Numbered from the stretch's first letter, positions 9,792 to 19,076 are shown. The stretch is 64,000 nt of DNA from Leptospira kmetyi serovar Malaysia str. Bejo-Iso9 (GCF_000243735.2 NZ_AHMP02000003.1:2502001-2566000); one strand, 5' to 3'. A program made the numbers and translations. Notes: a model not told the origin generated them from the letters alone.

Positions 9792-10664
9792 ATGGCAAGC
9801 CTACTGTTCGATTGTCTCTTTCTAAACGGACTTACAAAAAAGGAAGAAAAGCTGTTGTTATCTCTCTTGGATTGGAAAGAAATTTCCGTTCAAGAATGGG
9901 CCGGAGCGGGAAGATTTCCCGATGTAAGTCCCGGACAAATCGTAATTCGTAAAACGATCGAGACCGATTCGTTACAAACCGCGTTGGATTGGTCCAAACA
10001 ACCCTTGCTCTTGGGAAGAATCGAACCTTCCCTTCTCAAAAATTTATTCGAACAAGGTCTGAATTATTTTTTAGACTTACAAACCTCGAACGTCGTGGAC
10101 GTTCCTCTGGAGAATCTGCCGCAAAGAAAAGGATTGAACGCGCTCGTGATCGGACCCGATCCGCTTTTGTTTCAAAGAATCCGCGCGCACTTGAAAGTGA
10201 TCGGATGGGAAACCTATCCTTGCAGAGAATTGTCAGCGCTCAAGGAAAAGTTCCGCGAATACGAACCCGGATTGCTCTTCGTGGATTGGGAAAGAATCAG
10301 CGTCAAGGACGCCGTGGATCAACTGAAGAATCTGCCGCAAAGGGCGATCTTTCCGCCGGTAGTCGGAATCCGCGACGTAAAAAGGGAGAATCTCTTTCAG
10401 GATTTGTCCGCGGGAATCCGCGACTTCTGCCAGGAACTATATTCAGAAAAAGAAATATTAGAAATATTGAATCATTCGATTCCAGATCTCGAAAGGGAGA
10501 ATTACGGTTCTGAAAATTTCAAACGGATGATTTTCGAATTCAGAACCGACGCAAGACCGACCGCGATTCGAATCGAAAAAACGAAACCGACGCAAGTCTC
10601 CGGAACTCATCTCGAAAAGATCAAACTTCAAAAAATTCTAAGCTGGATCGGCGAATTTCTTTGA
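9792..10664 (+). CDS. Protein with a degenerate receiver-like domain, unknown function
   Basis: This 290-residue protein is not in a family I can name. Residues about 115-225 read like a response-regulator receiver: [19 protein letters not shown] (first strand with Asp), LLFVDW (Asp165 at the phospho-acceptor position) and PPVVGIRD. The conserved Lys of the last strand is not obvious. The N-terminal 110 residues have no recognisable fold, and the C-terminal 60 are basic. It is divergent from the phaR-like gene and ends 1 base before the KTSC gene, so those two probably form an operon. Confidence 0.7.
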   Translation: MASLLFDCLFLNGLTKKEEKLLLSLLDWKEISVQEWAGAGRFPDVSPGQIVIRKTIETDSLQTALDWSKQPLLLGRIEPSLLKNLFEQGLNYFLDLQTSNVVDVPLENLPQRKGLNALVIGPDPLLFQRIRAHLKVIGWETYPCRELSALKEKFREYEPGLLFVDWERISVKDAVDQLKNLPQRAIFPPVVGIRDVKRENLFQDLSAGIRDFCQELYSEKEILEILNHSIPDLERENYGSENFKRMIFEFRTDARPTAIRIEKTKPTQVSGTHLEKIKLQKILSWIGEFL

Positions 10665-10665
10665 T

Positions 10666-10860
10666 ATGATGGAAACCCATTACATATCCTCTCCCGAAAT
10701 CGAATCCGTGGGTTACGACGCGGATAACGGGGATTTATCGATCCGATTCCGAGACGGAAGCGCAAAAGAATTCCGGAATATCCCGAAGGAAACCTACGTC
10801 GCTCTTATGCAATCCGGTTCTAAGATGGAATTCGTTCAGAAACGGATCGAAACGACGTAA
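10666..10860 (+). CDS. KTSC-domain small protein
   Basis: This 64-residue protein matches the KTSC fold: SPEIESVGYDADNGDLSIRFRDGSAKEFRNIPKETYVALMQSGSKMEFV. KTSC domains are small, often fused to or next to RNA- or phage-related proteins, and have no settled function. The final motif residues KTSC are not literally present (QKRIETT instead). It begins right after the stop of the previous gene, which suggests coupling. Two ATG codons are adjacent (10666 and 10669). Confidence 0.8.
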   Translation: MMETHYISSPEIESVGYDADNGDLSIRFRDGSAKEFRNIPKETYVALMQSGSKMEFVQKRIETT

Positions 10861-10917
10861 CACCGAGCCGATAAACGCGAAACAAATCCGAATCGGACGA
10901 AATGGATCGGTACTTTA

Positions 10918-10935
10918 TTGTTATTGAAGCAATGA
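10918..10935. promoter_or_regulatory. Possible degenerate MarR-type site upstream of marR
   Basis: TTGTTATTGAAGCAATGA matches 11 of 18 positions of the perfect palindrome at 12021-12038 and lies 40 bases before the MarR-family start. It could be the autoregulatory site, but the symmetry is weak. Confidence 0.3.
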
Positions 10936-10974
10936 TTGTAAAAGCAACCATGGATCCACGGAGAACGACAATCC

Positions 10975-11442
10975 ATGAACTCATCGAAAGAAACGAAAAC
11001 CTCCCAACTCATCGATACTGCCTTCGCGTATTATTTTCACAGAACCGATCGTCTTTTACGCCTTCATTTTACGAAACTCATGTCCGACAACAACGAGGAC
11101 ATCACAGTGGAACAATGGATTCTGCTCAACCAACTCAATGCGAACGGAAGCGCGTCCCAAACGGATCTTGTAGACAAAACCTTTAAGGACAGGCCGAACG
11201 TTACACGCCTTTTGGACGGTTTGGAAAAAAAAGATCTGGTTCAAAGGGTGGACGATTCCGAGGACAGAAGAAAGTTCAAGATCGTAATGACAAAAAAGGG
11301 AAAGGCCCTGTTGGATAGAACGATTCCCATGATGTTGAAGGAACGAAAGCTGATCTACAAAGGACTCAGCTCCAACGATCTGCAAACTCTGAAAAGAATT
11401 TCCGAAACGATCGAAACAAACGTTTTGGACGGAAGAATCTAA
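10975..11442 (+). CDS. MarR-family transcriptional regulator
   Basis: This 155-residue winged-helix protein is of standard MarR length. The HTH is ANGSASQTDLVDKTFKDRPNVTRLLDGLEKKDLV and the wing is RVDDSEDRRKFKIVMTKKGKALL, with the conserved D-x-R-x(3-4)-K pattern. There is no Cys in the N-terminal helices of the OhrR type. It converges on the peroxiredoxin-like gene, 3 bases between stops, whose promoter region holds a perfect palindrome that resembles a classical MarR operator. Control of that gene is a reasonable inference. Confidence 0.92.
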   Translation: MNSSKETKTSQLIDTAFAYYFHRTDRLLRLHFTKLMSDNNEDITVEQWILLNQLNANGSASQTDLVDKTFKDRPNVTRLLDGLEKKDLVQRVDDSEDRRKFKIVMTKKGKALLDRTIPMMLKERKLIYKGLSSNDLQTLKRISETIETNVLDGRI

Positions 11443-11445
11443 ACT

Positions 11446-11982
11446 TCAATTCAGATGAGCCTTTAAATCCTCCAAAGAAATATGATCGGTAACCTTCGTG
11501 GAAAATTTCGCAATTTCCACTTTTAGATCGGGGCCGATCAGAAACTCCGCAGGCATACGATCCATTTTCATACCCGGAACTTTTTTCATCTCGAATCCGA
11601 GATTCTCCGCTTCTTGAATTTCTTTTTTGGAAGTCAGGATCGTTTTAAAAACTCCGAACCAGGAAAACCCCACGTCATACAAACGATAGAGATCGTTGTT
11701 CGGATCGGGAATCAGGGAAAACGGAAGTTCGCGATTGCCCACGCTTTTTTCGATGTTTTCCTTTGTGGATTCGAAAACCGCAAGAATCTGAAGACCTTGT
11801 TTTTGCAACGCAGGGTATGCGTTTAAAAGTTGAAGCACTCTTAGATTGCACAAGGCGCATTCGGCGTTTCTAAAAAAAGCCAACAGGGTTCGTTTTCCTT
11901 TGAGATCGGCGAGACGGATCGTTTTTCCCAAATGATCGGTTACGGTAAATTCTTTAGCAGTATCTCCCGCTTTTAATTTCAT
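11446..11982 (-). CDS. Peroxiredoxin-like AhpC/TSA thiol protein
   Basis: This 178-residue protein has the thioredoxin-fold AhpC/TSA layout: KAGDTAKEFTVTDHLGKTIRLADLKGKRTLLAFFRNAECALCNLRV, with Cys42 and Cys45 as a C-x-x-C pair at the active-site position. It would reduce peroxides or act as a thiol-disulfide protein in the cytoplasm, as no signal peptide is visible. An AAAGGAG RBS precedes the ATG. A promoter with a palindromic operator lies upstream. It is commonly annotated as redoxin or alkyl hydroperoxide reductase-like; the exact substrate is unknown. Confidence 0.88.
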   Translation of the reverse strand: MKLKAGDTAKEFTVTDHLGKTIRLADLKGKRTLLAFFRNAECALCNLRVLQLLNAYPALQKQGLQILAVFESTKENIEKSVGNRELPFSLIPDPNNDLYRLYDVGFSWFGVFKTILTSKKEIQEAENLGFEMKKVPGMKMDRMPAEFLIGPDLKVEIAKFSTKVTDHISLEDLKAHLN

Positions 11983-12006
11983 AAAAATCTCCTTTATCTG
12001 ATTCGG

Positions 12007-12035
12007 AGTTTAGACTCATTTTGTTGCCTAGGCAA
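12007..12035 (-). promoter_or_regulatory. Predicted promoter of the peroxiredoxin-like gene
   Basis: On the minus strand TTGCCT (12035-12030) and TAAACT (12012-12007) are 17 bases apart, 24 bases before the start codon. The -35 box lies inside the palindrome at 12021-12038, a layout that suits repression. Confidence 0.45.
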
Positions 12036-12038
12036 CAA
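12021..12038. promoter_or_regulatory. MarR-type operator palindrome
   Basis: TTGTTGCCTAGGCAACAA is a perfect 18-base palindrome. Its core TTGCC-TA-GGCAA closely matches the E. coli MarR operator core TTGCCTGGGCAA. It lies 39 bases upstream of the peroxiredoxin-like start, and a MarR gene is adjacent. Confidence 0.7.
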
Positions 12039-12155
12039 TTATTTAGGTATCATTTTTGAAAAAACGAGAATTTTCTACAAAAACCCGGGATCGTGGAACC
12101 TTGAAAACGGCGGAAACTTCTTGCATTTAATTTGGGATAAAACTATTCTTGGACC

Positions 12156-13085
12156 ATGAAACGAATCGTGATTTCCATTCTTTCCCTTTTGGTCGTTATA
12201 CTCGTCGCCCTTCCCTTTTTGGGAGACGGAGAATCGGAACAACTGAACGCGGAGATTCGTGCCAAAAGCCCCGGCTCGTTTTTGGAAACCCCGGACGGAT
12301 TTGTTCATTACGAATGGGAAGGCCCGGAAAACGGACAACCGGTCGTATTGGTTCAGGGTTTTTCCAATCCTATTTTTATTTACGAACCACTCTCGAAACG
12401 GCTTCAAGAGGAAGGTTATAGGGTTCTTCGTTTCGACTTGTTCGGCCGGGGACTTTCCGATCGCCCGGACACGACTTACAATCCGGACCTGTTCGATCGA
12501 CAACTGAGCAATTTATTAAATTCTTTGAATATTCAAAAAAAAATATACTTAATCGGAACTTCCATGGGCGGAGTGATCGTAACGAATTTCACACTCAAAC
12601 ATCCGGAACGCGTTCAAAAACTCGTGTTGATCGCTCCCGCCGGTTTTCCGATGGACATTCCTTGGATCGGAAGATTGACCCGTCTTCCTCTGATCGGAGA
12701 ATATTTAACCAAATCCTTCGGTGATAGGATTCTTCTCAAGGGCGCGCAAAAGAATTTTTTCAAACCGGAACGTTTTCCCAATCTGGAAAAAGAATACGGC
12801 GAACAGATGCGTTATATCGGTTTCAAACGTTCCATTCTTTCCAGCTTACGAAACATGCGTCTCGAATCGTTTCAGGAAGAATACGAACAACTCGGTAAGA
12901 ATCCGATCCCGAAACTTTTGATCTGGGGAAAACAGGATCGAGTCGTTCCTTTTTATCTGAACGAGATCGCGTTGAAAACTCTTCCGGGCATCGAGTTTTT
13001 GCCTCTGGACAACGAAGGGCACGTTCCTCACTACGAATCTACGGAAAGAATGACTCCTAAACTTTTGGAATTCTTAAAAAAATAA
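12156..13085 (+). CDS. Alpha/beta hydrolase, membrane-anchored
   Basis: This 309-residue protein has an N-terminal hydrophobic anchor (about residues 4-22). The alpha/beta-hydrolase domain shows the oxyanion strand VVLVQGFSNP, the nucleophile elbow LIGTSMGGV (Ser136), the acid in WGKQDRVVP, and the catalytic His in DNEGHVPHYES. The helical cap lies at about 170-235. Likely an esterase or lipase-like enzyme outside or at the inner membrane; the substrate is unknown. It stands alone between two leftward units. Confidence 0.9.
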   Translation: MKRIVISILSLLVVILVALPFLGDGESEQLNAEIRAKSPGSFLETPDGFVHYEWEGPENGQPVVLVQGFSNPIFIYEPLSKRLQEEGYRVLRFDLFGRGLSDRPDTTYNPDLFDRQLSNLLNSLNIQKKIYLIGTSMGGVIVTNFTLKHPERVQKLVLIAPAGFPMDIPWIGRLTRLPLIGEYLTKSFGDRILLKGAQKNFFKPERFPNLEKEYGEQMRYIGFKRSILSSLRNMRLESFQEEYEQLGKNPIPKLLIWGKQDRVVPFYLNEIALKTLPGIEFLPLDNEGHVPHYESTERMTPKLLEFLKK

Positions 13086-13120
13086 CCGATGAAATCAGAG
13101 TCGATGATCCGATTCGACGT

Positions 13121-13666
13121 TCAATCCAAGGGAAGAAGATACGTCGTTTTGTGCGCGGTAAGCGGTTCATAGATTTCCATCGAAGCCCTTCCGTTTAAAT
13201 CGCAGCCTTTCTCTTCGCAAGCTCGGAAAAGTTTCGGATAAACCTTATAGATTCCGAGAAAGATAGAAACGAAATTCTTCAGCGGAAATTCCGCGAAAAG
13301 ATATTTTTTCGCTGGAATGGTTCTCGCTTTCAACTCGATCGAAAGTCCATCAGGAATTTTTGATATAGGTTCGGAAAGAACCACGCCCACTTCGCAGCGG
13401 AGTTTTTCTTTGGGAACGTTGTTCGGGTTGTCCAGATAAATCGCGAAAAGTTTAAAATCCCGAATTCCTTTTTCAGGAAGTTCTTTTTGAAGGGTTTCGA
13501 AAGTGATTCCCACGTTTCTGTAATCCCCTATCCTTTCGTGGGAAAGAACGGAATAAGGTCCTTTGACTTCTTCCTGAACTTGAACGCGATCGAAGGCTCC
13601 CATATAAAACAAAAATGCGAGGACCACCAACGTTAAAACCACAACGCTCAGCGCGAAAATTTTCAT
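13121..13666 (-). CDS. Membrane-anchored GyrI-like (SOUL/TEX264-like) protein
   Basis: I start at the ATG at 13666, preceded by GAGG with good spacing; a GTG two codons upstream overlaps that RBS. The 181-residue product has one N-terminal membrane helix ([24 protein letters not shown]). A GyrI-like ligand-binding domain follows, with the strands [34 protein letters not shown]...[10 protein letters not shown] and [15 protein letters not shown]. An N-terminal helix plus GyrI-like fold is also the layout of TEX264. It is the last gene of a PadR-led run of three. The ligand is unknown. Confidence 0.78.
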   Translation of the reverse strand: MKIFALSVVVLTLVVLAFLFYMGAFDRVQVQEEVKGPYSVLSHERIGDYRNVGITFETLQKELPEKGIRDFKLFAIYLDNPNNVPKEKLRCEVGVVLSEPISKIPDGLSIELKARTIPAKKYLFAEFPLKNFVSIFLGIYKVYPKLFRACEEKGCDLNGRASMEIYEPLTAHKTTYLLPLD

Positions 13667-13673
13667 AAACACC

Positions 13674-14180
13674 TCAAAGAATTAGAATCAAAAAGAAGGG
13701 AACGATCAGACTCATATTTATATAAAACAGATAGGAATATCTTTTAAAAACGGAACGTTCCGTTTTTAAAAAAATCAAATCCCGCATCAATACGATTCCC
13801 GCCGAAACCAAAAGTGCGGGAAGAAAGAATTCCGCGGAACCGTTTCTTTCATACGGAAAATTTCGAAAGAATTTCAACCAGCCCGGTCCTCCGAGAAACA
13901 AACTCGCCAAGATTAATATTAAAAACAGATTCCACGGGATCAAAAGAACCAAACCGAGAACGGAGCGCGGTTCGTTTCTCCAGGAAAGACGAAACAATCT
14001 GAGTTCGCTCGCGATTCTTTCCTTAAATCCGGAAGCGAGAATATCAAATAAATGGAATATTCTAAAATTACCGTCCAGATAAGAATCTTCCAGATGGATT
14101 TGAAGCGCGTCCTTCATTCTTTTCGGAAAAGAGGATGGATAAGCGGTTTTGATCAGAATTTGAAAACAACGGAAGAGCAT
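13674..14180 (-). CDS. Membrane protein with a permease-prefix-like N-terminus
   Basis: This 168-residue protein begins with a soluble helical part ([29 protein letters not shown]). It resembles the prefix domain often found on membrane proteins encoded next to PadR regulators. Three hydrophobic segments follow (about 75-97, 118-135 and 148-168). It sits 1 base after the PadR gene and 7 bases before the GyrI-like start, so the three genes are one unit. It may be a small PadR-controlled membrane stress protein; the function is not known. Confidence 0.72.
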   Translation of the reverse strand: MLFRCFQILIKTAYPSSFPKRMKDALQIHLEDSYLDGNFRIFHLFDILASGFKERIASELRLFRLSWRNEPRSVLGLVLLIPWNLFLILILASLFLGGPGWLKFFRNFPYERNGSAEFFLPALLVSAGIVLMRDLIFLKTERSVFKRYSYLFYINMSLIVPFFLILIL

Positions 14181-14181
14181 T

Positions 14182-14532
14182 TTAGTTTCCCAGCAAATCC
14201 AACTTCTTCGCCCGTTTCAACGTGGCCTCGAGTTTTTTCAGTTCGGAGACGAGAATTTCTTTTCCTTCGGACGTGATCTCGTAATACAATCTTCTCGGAT
14301 CGTCGTTTTCGTTCGCTCTTTTCTTGGAATATCGGATCCACCCGAAACCTCGAATCGATTCCAAGGTGCGATACAAGGTTCCCGGTCCGAGTTTGAAACT
14401 TCCTTCCGAGGATTCTTCCACGGATTTTCCGATTCCGTATCCGTGTTGCGATCCTTCCGCCAAGGAAAGAAGAATATGAAACATCGCGGGTGTGATTCCT
14501 TTTGTTTCGATCGATTCTTCTTTGAGAACCAT
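14182..14532 (-). CDS. PadR-family transcriptional regulator
   Basis: This 116-residue single-domain winged helix matches PadR: ITPAMFHILLSLAEGSQHGYGIGKSVEESSEGSFKLGPGTLYRTLESIRGFGWIR, then RRLYYEITSEGKEILVSELKKLE. The GPGTLYRTL recognition helix and RLYYEIT wing are typical. It leads a three-gene leftward unit. No RBS is visible before the ATG. Instead a palindrome overlaps the start codon, so the message may be leaderless or nearly so and the protein may repress itself by blocking this site. Confidence 0.92.
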   Translation of the reverse strand: MVLKEESIETKGITPAMFHILLSLAEGSQHGYGIGKSVEESSEGSFKLGPGTLYRTLESIRGFGWIRYSKKRANENDDPRRLYYEITSEGKEILVSELKKLEATLKRAKKLDLLGN

Positions 14533-14551
14533 ATATCCATTATGGATATAT
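14531..14551. promoter_or_regulatory. Candidate PadR autoregulatory operator
   Basis: ATATATCCAT (14531-14540) and ATGGATATAT (14542-14551) are perfect inverted 10-base arms around a single T. The left arm overlaps the PadR start codon (14530-14532, minus strand). Confidence 0.65.
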
Positions 14552-14638
14552 TCAGATCGGACTCAAGCCTTTTTTACAAAACGAAACCGGATTCTTCCCA
14601 AAACTCGAGAACGAACGGGTCACAAAATTGGAATTATT

Positions 14639-14654
14639 TTTGAACATGTTCAAA
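14639..14654. promoter_or_regulatory. Twin operator, copy 1
   Basis: TTTGAACATGTTCAAA is a perfect 16-base palindrome, identical to copy 2 at 14691-14706. Centre-to-centre distance is 52 bases, about five helical turns. A predicted promoter lies between the copies. The TetR gene at 15548 is the obvious candidate for the cognate repressor. Confidence 0.75.
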
Positions 14655-14662
14655 TTTTATTC

Positions 14663-14691
14663 TTGCAAAAGAATCCGCTTCGTTGTATTTT
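14663..14691 (+). promoter_or_regulatory. Predicted promoter of the ankyrin/TetR operon
   Basis: TTGCAA (14663-14668) and TATTTT (14686-14691) are 17 bases apart and lie between the two identical palindromes; the -10 box touches the second one. The ankyrin start codon is 30 bases further on. Confidence 0.55.
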
Positions 14692-14706
14692 TTGAACATG
14701 TTCAAA
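14691..14706. promoter_or_regulatory. Twin operator, copy 2
   Basis: Second copy of TTTGAACATGTTCAAA. It overlaps the end of the predicted -10 box and ends 4 bases before the GGAG ribosome binding site of the ankyrin gene, so binding here could block initiation. Confidence 0.75.
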
Positions 14707-14720
14707 TTTGGAGAAAAATT

Positions 14721-15547
<827 letters not shown>

Positions 15548-15551
<4 letters not shown>

Positions 15552-16234
15552 TTCGCAAAAAGGCAAAATCACAAAAAGAGACCGGAAAGTCGCAACCGAC
15601 CCGGTCTCTTCTTTTTGAAACGGCGATCTCCCTTTTTCAAAAAGACGGCTATGACGAAACGACGATGAGAGCCATCGCCCAGAAGGCGGGTCTCGCACTC
15701 GGCGCTTCGTATTATCATTTTAAAACGAAAGAGGATATTGTATTAGAATTTTATAAAGCGACTCAGGAAGTCGCGGACGTTCAAAACGTGGAATTCTGCA
15801 AATCCGAATCCGACCTCAAGGAAAGAATCAAAAACATCATTCGATTCAAACTCGGACAGTTTCGAGGTTACGAAAAATTCCTGCACGTTCTTGCGAGAAG
15901 CGGCGGCGATCCAAATCATCCTCTTTCCCCTTTCAGCAAAGAAACGCGACAAATCCGCGAGGATGCGATCGCGCTTTTTCAATACGCGATTTCCACCTCC
16001 AAAGATTCCATACAAGCCGATCTAAAAGAGGAACTCCCTTATTTGTTTTGGCTTTATCAACTCGGAATCATTTACGTCTGGCTTTTCGACGAATCCCCGG
16101 GCAAAAAGAAAACCGAACTGTTGATCGAAAAGGGTTTGGATCTTATATTCCAACTTTTGAAACTATCCTCCCTTCCTTTGTTTCGATCCGTTCGCAAATC
16201 GATTCTTTCCATGATCGACTTATTTAAAAAGTAA
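15548..16234 (+). CDS. TetR-family transcriptional regulator
   Basis: This 228-residue protein has a basic N-terminus and a standard TetR HTH: TRSLLFETAISLFQKDGYDETTMRAIAQKAGLALGASYYHFKTKEDIVLEFY. The C-terminal ligand domain is not similar to a family I can name. It overlaps the ankyrin membrane protein by 4 bases and shares its promoter, which is flanked by two identical palindromes of a length and symmetry suited to a TetR dimer. Autoregulation of the pair is the simplest reading. Confidence 0.92.
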
Positions 16235-16264
16235 TCCTTATTATTTTCTTAGGAGTTTTATTCC

Positions 16265-16981
16265 ATGCGTCTCAAAGACATAGACACTCTTCCGCCGAAG
16301 GATAAAGACAAAGAGGAGATTCTCCAAAAAACGGAGGAATACGTTCGGGATCTTTCCTCGTTGCAGGAAAAATTATACGCGCAAAAAAAGAATTCCGTTT
16401 TGATTCTTTTGCAAGGCGTGGACACGGCGGGAAAGGACGGAACGATCAAACACGTTTTCGGGGGAATCAATCCGCAGGGTTGTTGCGTTAAATCTTGGAC
16501 AAAACCGAACTCGGAAGAGGTTCAGTTCGATTTTTTATGGAGAATCCACAAATACGTTCCGCCCAAAGGAATGATCTACATTCACAATCGTTCGCATTAC
16601 GAAGACGTGTTGATGCCTAAAATTCTCGGAACCCTTTCGGATAAAAGACTCGAAGAAAGAATGGAATCGATCCGAGATTTCGAAAAACATCTCGAACGAG
16701 AAAACGAAACGAGGATCATTAAGTTTTTCTTACATATCTCGAAGGAAGAACAACAGGAAAGAATCAAGGAACGACTTTCCGATCCGGATAAGAATTGGAA
16801 ATACGATCCTTCCGATCAAACGACCCAAGATCGTTGGGACGATTATCAAGCCGCATACGAAATGATCTTCAAGTACAAGGATCAGGAAAAGGAATGGAAT
16901 CTGATTCCTTCGGATAAGAAATGGTTCCGCAATTATCAAGTGGCCAAGATTCTCTGTAAGGAACTGGAGAATTTGGTTTAA
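16265..16981 (+). CDS. ppk2: Polyphosphate kinase 2 family protein
   Basis: This 238-residue single-domain PPK2 matches the family length. It carries the Walker A segment LQGVDTAGKDGTIKHVFGGINPQGC, then SWTKPNSEEVQFDFLWRIHKYVPPKGMIYIHNRSHYEDVL (Walker B region with the NRSHYEDV signature) and the lid region ERLSDPDKNWKYDPSD. PPK2 enzymes transfer phosphate between polyphosphate and nucleoside mono- or diphosphates. The class cannot be fixed by eye. It lies 30 bases after the TetR gene and has AGGAG upstream. Confidence 0.92.
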   Translation: MRLKDIDTLPPKDKDKEEILQKTEEYVRDLSSLQEKLYAQKKNSVLILLQGVDTAGKDGTIKHVFGGINPQGCCVKSWTKPNSEEVQFDFLWRIHKYVPPKGMIYIHNRSHYEDVLMPKILGTLSDKRLEERMESIRDFEKHLERENETRIIKFFLHISKEEQQERIKERLSDPDKNWKYDPSDQTTQDRWDDYQAAYEMIFKYKDQEKEWNLIPSDKKWFRNYQVAKILCKELENLV

Positions 16982-17000
16982 TACGAAGTCGATGTCGCAA

Positions 17001-17029
17001 TAAAAAAGGCCGAGCTTTCGCTCGACCTT
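17001..17029 (-). terminator. Rho-independent terminator of the FliG-like gene
   Basis: AAGGCCGAGC (17006-17015) faces GCTCGACCTT (17020-17029). On the minus strand the one odd pair becomes a G-U wobble, and the hairpin runs into TTTTTTA (17007-17001 side), 32 bases after the stop of the gene at 17062. Confidence 0.7.
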
Positions 17030-17061
17030 CCAACTCTAACTAAGGAGTCCGTTTGGAAACT

Positions 17062-17820
17062 TCAGTAATCCCGATTCATTCCTTTTTTAGAAGCGAACAC
17101 GCCGAGAATTTTCAACTGAGCTTCCTTTACCTTTTCGGAACTATCGTAAGAATCGTCCGATCTCATCAGTTCCTTCATCAACCAGCGCGAGGATTCTCTA
17201 TCAAGAAAATCTAATACTTGGATGACGAGTTTTTCGCGGACGCTTTTCAACGCTTCCGCGAGATCGGGAAGGCTCACCTGTCTCAACAAGTCCTTCAACT
17301 CGTTGTATGACAAAGAATGAAACGCTCTGCTCAAAAGGATGTCCGAGTCGATCTGCGGTTTTGAATTGCAGAATTCAGCGTAAAAATCGTTGAGAAGAAT
17401 CGTATCGATCTCTTTTCTTTTTTGAGTCACGAAGTTCCAGAAGCTTTTCTGATACGATTCTCCGAAATAAGAAGCGACTCTTTCCAAAAAGATGGAGATA
17501 TGAAGTTCGTTTTGAATGGCTTCCATTCCCTCAAGAATGATAACCCTATCCAAGAGTTCTTTTCCTTCGTAATTTCCGGAAATGATATAACCTTTCAATA
17601 TATTGCGGACGTTTTCGGCATCCATTCCGATTCCCATCAGATCGAAACCCTTTCTCAACAGAAACGGATGATCTTCGGAATCAAAAGCATCGATCAAAAA
17701 ATATTTTCCAAAGACGTAACACTTCTCGCTCAGCTCCAACATCATTCCCAATGTTTGTAGACTTTGCTCTCGATCCGTGTCTTTGCAGAAAAGTTGGTCG
17801 GGTCGTATATGTGCCAGCAT
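17062..17820 (-). CDS. Stand-alone FliG-like protein
   Basis: Residues about 155-240 of this 252-residue protein resemble the FliG C-terminal domain. The segment [50 protein letters not shown] followed by [12 protein letters not shown] matches the FliG order (IQxVLREV, DLAxALKG, KIFxNMSKRAAxxLKE, VEEAQxKI). The first 150 residues are mostly helical and unlike anything I know. True FliG is the flagellar rotor protein of about 335 residues; this one is shorter, lacks flagellar neighbours and is likely a divergent paralogue. Start and frame are clear; function is uncertain. Confidence 0.65.
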   Translation of the reverse strand: MLAHIRPDQLFCKDTDREQSLQTLGMMLELSEKCYVFGKYFLIDAFDSEDHPFLLRKGFDLMGIGMDAENVRNILKGYIISGNYEGKELLDRVIILEGMEAIQNELHISIFLERVASYFGESYQKSFWNFVTQKRKEIDTILLNDFYAEFCNSKPQIDSDILLSRAFHSLSYNELKDLLRQVSLPDLAEALKSVREKLVIQVLDFLDRESSRWLMKELMRSDDSYDSSEKVKEAQLKILGVFASKKGMNRDY

Positions 17821-18033
17821 GCTTTGATTTCTCCGAATCTTAAGTATTGATTTTTCCGAACTATCGATCGCGTAAAAACGGAACGTTCGGAATCCACGAA
17901 TTCTCTTTTGATAAGATGCATCAATAGACGCGAATTTATTTTTTTTTCAAACCCTTTCCGCGCGTTTTCCGAAGCAAAAATGGGAAATCTTTCGTCGATT
18001 CTCGGCTTGTTTTCGCCTTTTAATCCTTTCGTG

Positions 18034-18804
18034 TTACGATGCTTGAACCAAAGGGAAGAGCGCGACCTTGATGGAATCCGAATAGTGGACCAAAGGCTCC
18101 GAACTTAAAAGCGGAATCTTATGACTTTCTAAAATCGTATTTTGACGAACGGCGTATTCCGCTTTTTGAAGCGGCCATGGTAAGTGATGCACCTCACCTC
18201 GATAGATTCTCCCTTGCGAATCGTTACTATAAAGACAATATCTTTCGGTGAGCCAATGCTCCAAGGTTCCCGGGGAAGAATGATAGACCTCCGATGCGGG
18301 TTCGTATGTCGCGTTAAATTCTCCCGGATTCGCGCGCCGATCTTTGCGAAGACATAAAAATTCCTTTCGGGTTTTGTTTGTTTTGAGTTTTATATCCGCG
18401 TTCAGATAGGGCAGATGAAAGAAATTTCTTGCGATCTCTACGACCAAACGATTGTCCGCATCCAAGCTGAAAAAATAAACTCCCGGTTTTGAATCCTTGC
18501 CTCGGCTTTTGACATAGGTACGAACGTTCAACTCGGGAAAGGTTGAGATCCACGGCAAAGGCGGAAGATACATCGGCCGAACCCCTTTCATTCGGAATGG
18601 CACCAATCCGATATAAGCTTTTCCTTGATATGTGTCGGCTTCCAATCCTTTCGGAAGAATTTCTTCCAAGAATTTTTGCGGGATCTCCCAATGTAAAAAT
18701 GCCAATTCTTCCCAGTACTGGATCATAAACGGCTTTGTCGTCGGTAAAGGCCAAGGTCGATGCGCGGTTTGGCTCAAAATGTACGAGAGAGAAGCGGAAT
18801 TCAT
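18034..18804 (-). CDS. DUF2071 (YqjF-like) protein
   Basis: This 256-residue protein matches the DUF2071 pattern: WEELAFLHWEIPQKFLEEILPKGLEADTYQGKAYIGLVPFRMKGVRPMYLPPLPWISTFPELNVRTYV, then GVYFFSLDADNRLVVEIARNFFHLPYLNADI. The fold is acetoacetate decarboxylase-like, but no activity has been assigned to the family. It is a single leftward gene. The stretch upstream of its start holds short dispersed repeats. Confidence 0.88.
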   Translation of the reverse strand: MNSASLSYILSQTAHRPWPLPTTKPFMIQYWEELAFLHWEIPQKFLEEILPKGLEADTYQGKAYIGLVPFRMKGVRPMYLPPLPWISTFPELNVRTYVKSRGKDSKPGVYFFSLDADNRLVVEIARNFFHLPYLNADIKLKTNKTRKEFLCLRKDRRANPGEFNATYEPASEVYHSSPGTLEHWLTERYCLYSNDSQGRIYRGEVHHLPWPLQKAEYAVRQNTILESHKIPLLSSEPLVHYSDSIKVALFPLVQAS

Positions 18805-18869
18805 GGAGTGTTAGTTTCTCTTTTGGATTCGTTTGAGGCAATTTTGTTTTGATGCTTTCGGACGGTTTT

Positions 18870-18884
18870 GTGGGAACTCCTATG
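18870..18884. repeat. Fragment of a dispersed GGAACTCC-type repeat
   Basis: GTGGGAACTCCTATG at 18870-18884 is the inverted partner of the GGAGTTCCTAC boxes downstream, and 19111-19123 reads GTAGGAACTCCCA. It is part of a repeat-rich gene-free stretch between the DUF2071 and ccr starts (18805-19169). Confidence 0.5.
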
Positions 18885-18931
18885 AGTTTTGGAGAAGGTC
18901 GTGCGTATCAAGAGTTGTTTCCGGATTTTGC

Positions 18932-18978
18932 AGGAGTTCCTACATTTGTTTGTAAAACGAAAAAGACAGGGAGTTCTC
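18932..18978. repeat. Dispersed repeat, copy A
   Basis: About 45 bases starting AGGAGTTCCTACATTTGTTT, nearly identical to copy B through the following TGTAAAACGAAAAA. The right end reads GGGAGTTCTC instead of the inverted arm, so this copy no longer forms the full hairpin. Confidence 0.6.
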
Positions 18979-19076
18979 AAAGAATACACTTTGAACCGGC
19001 CTTTGGATTCTAAGAATTCTCCAAACCGAGAATTGGATCCTTCTCAGTTGAAAAAGTAATCGCTTCCGAATTCGAA

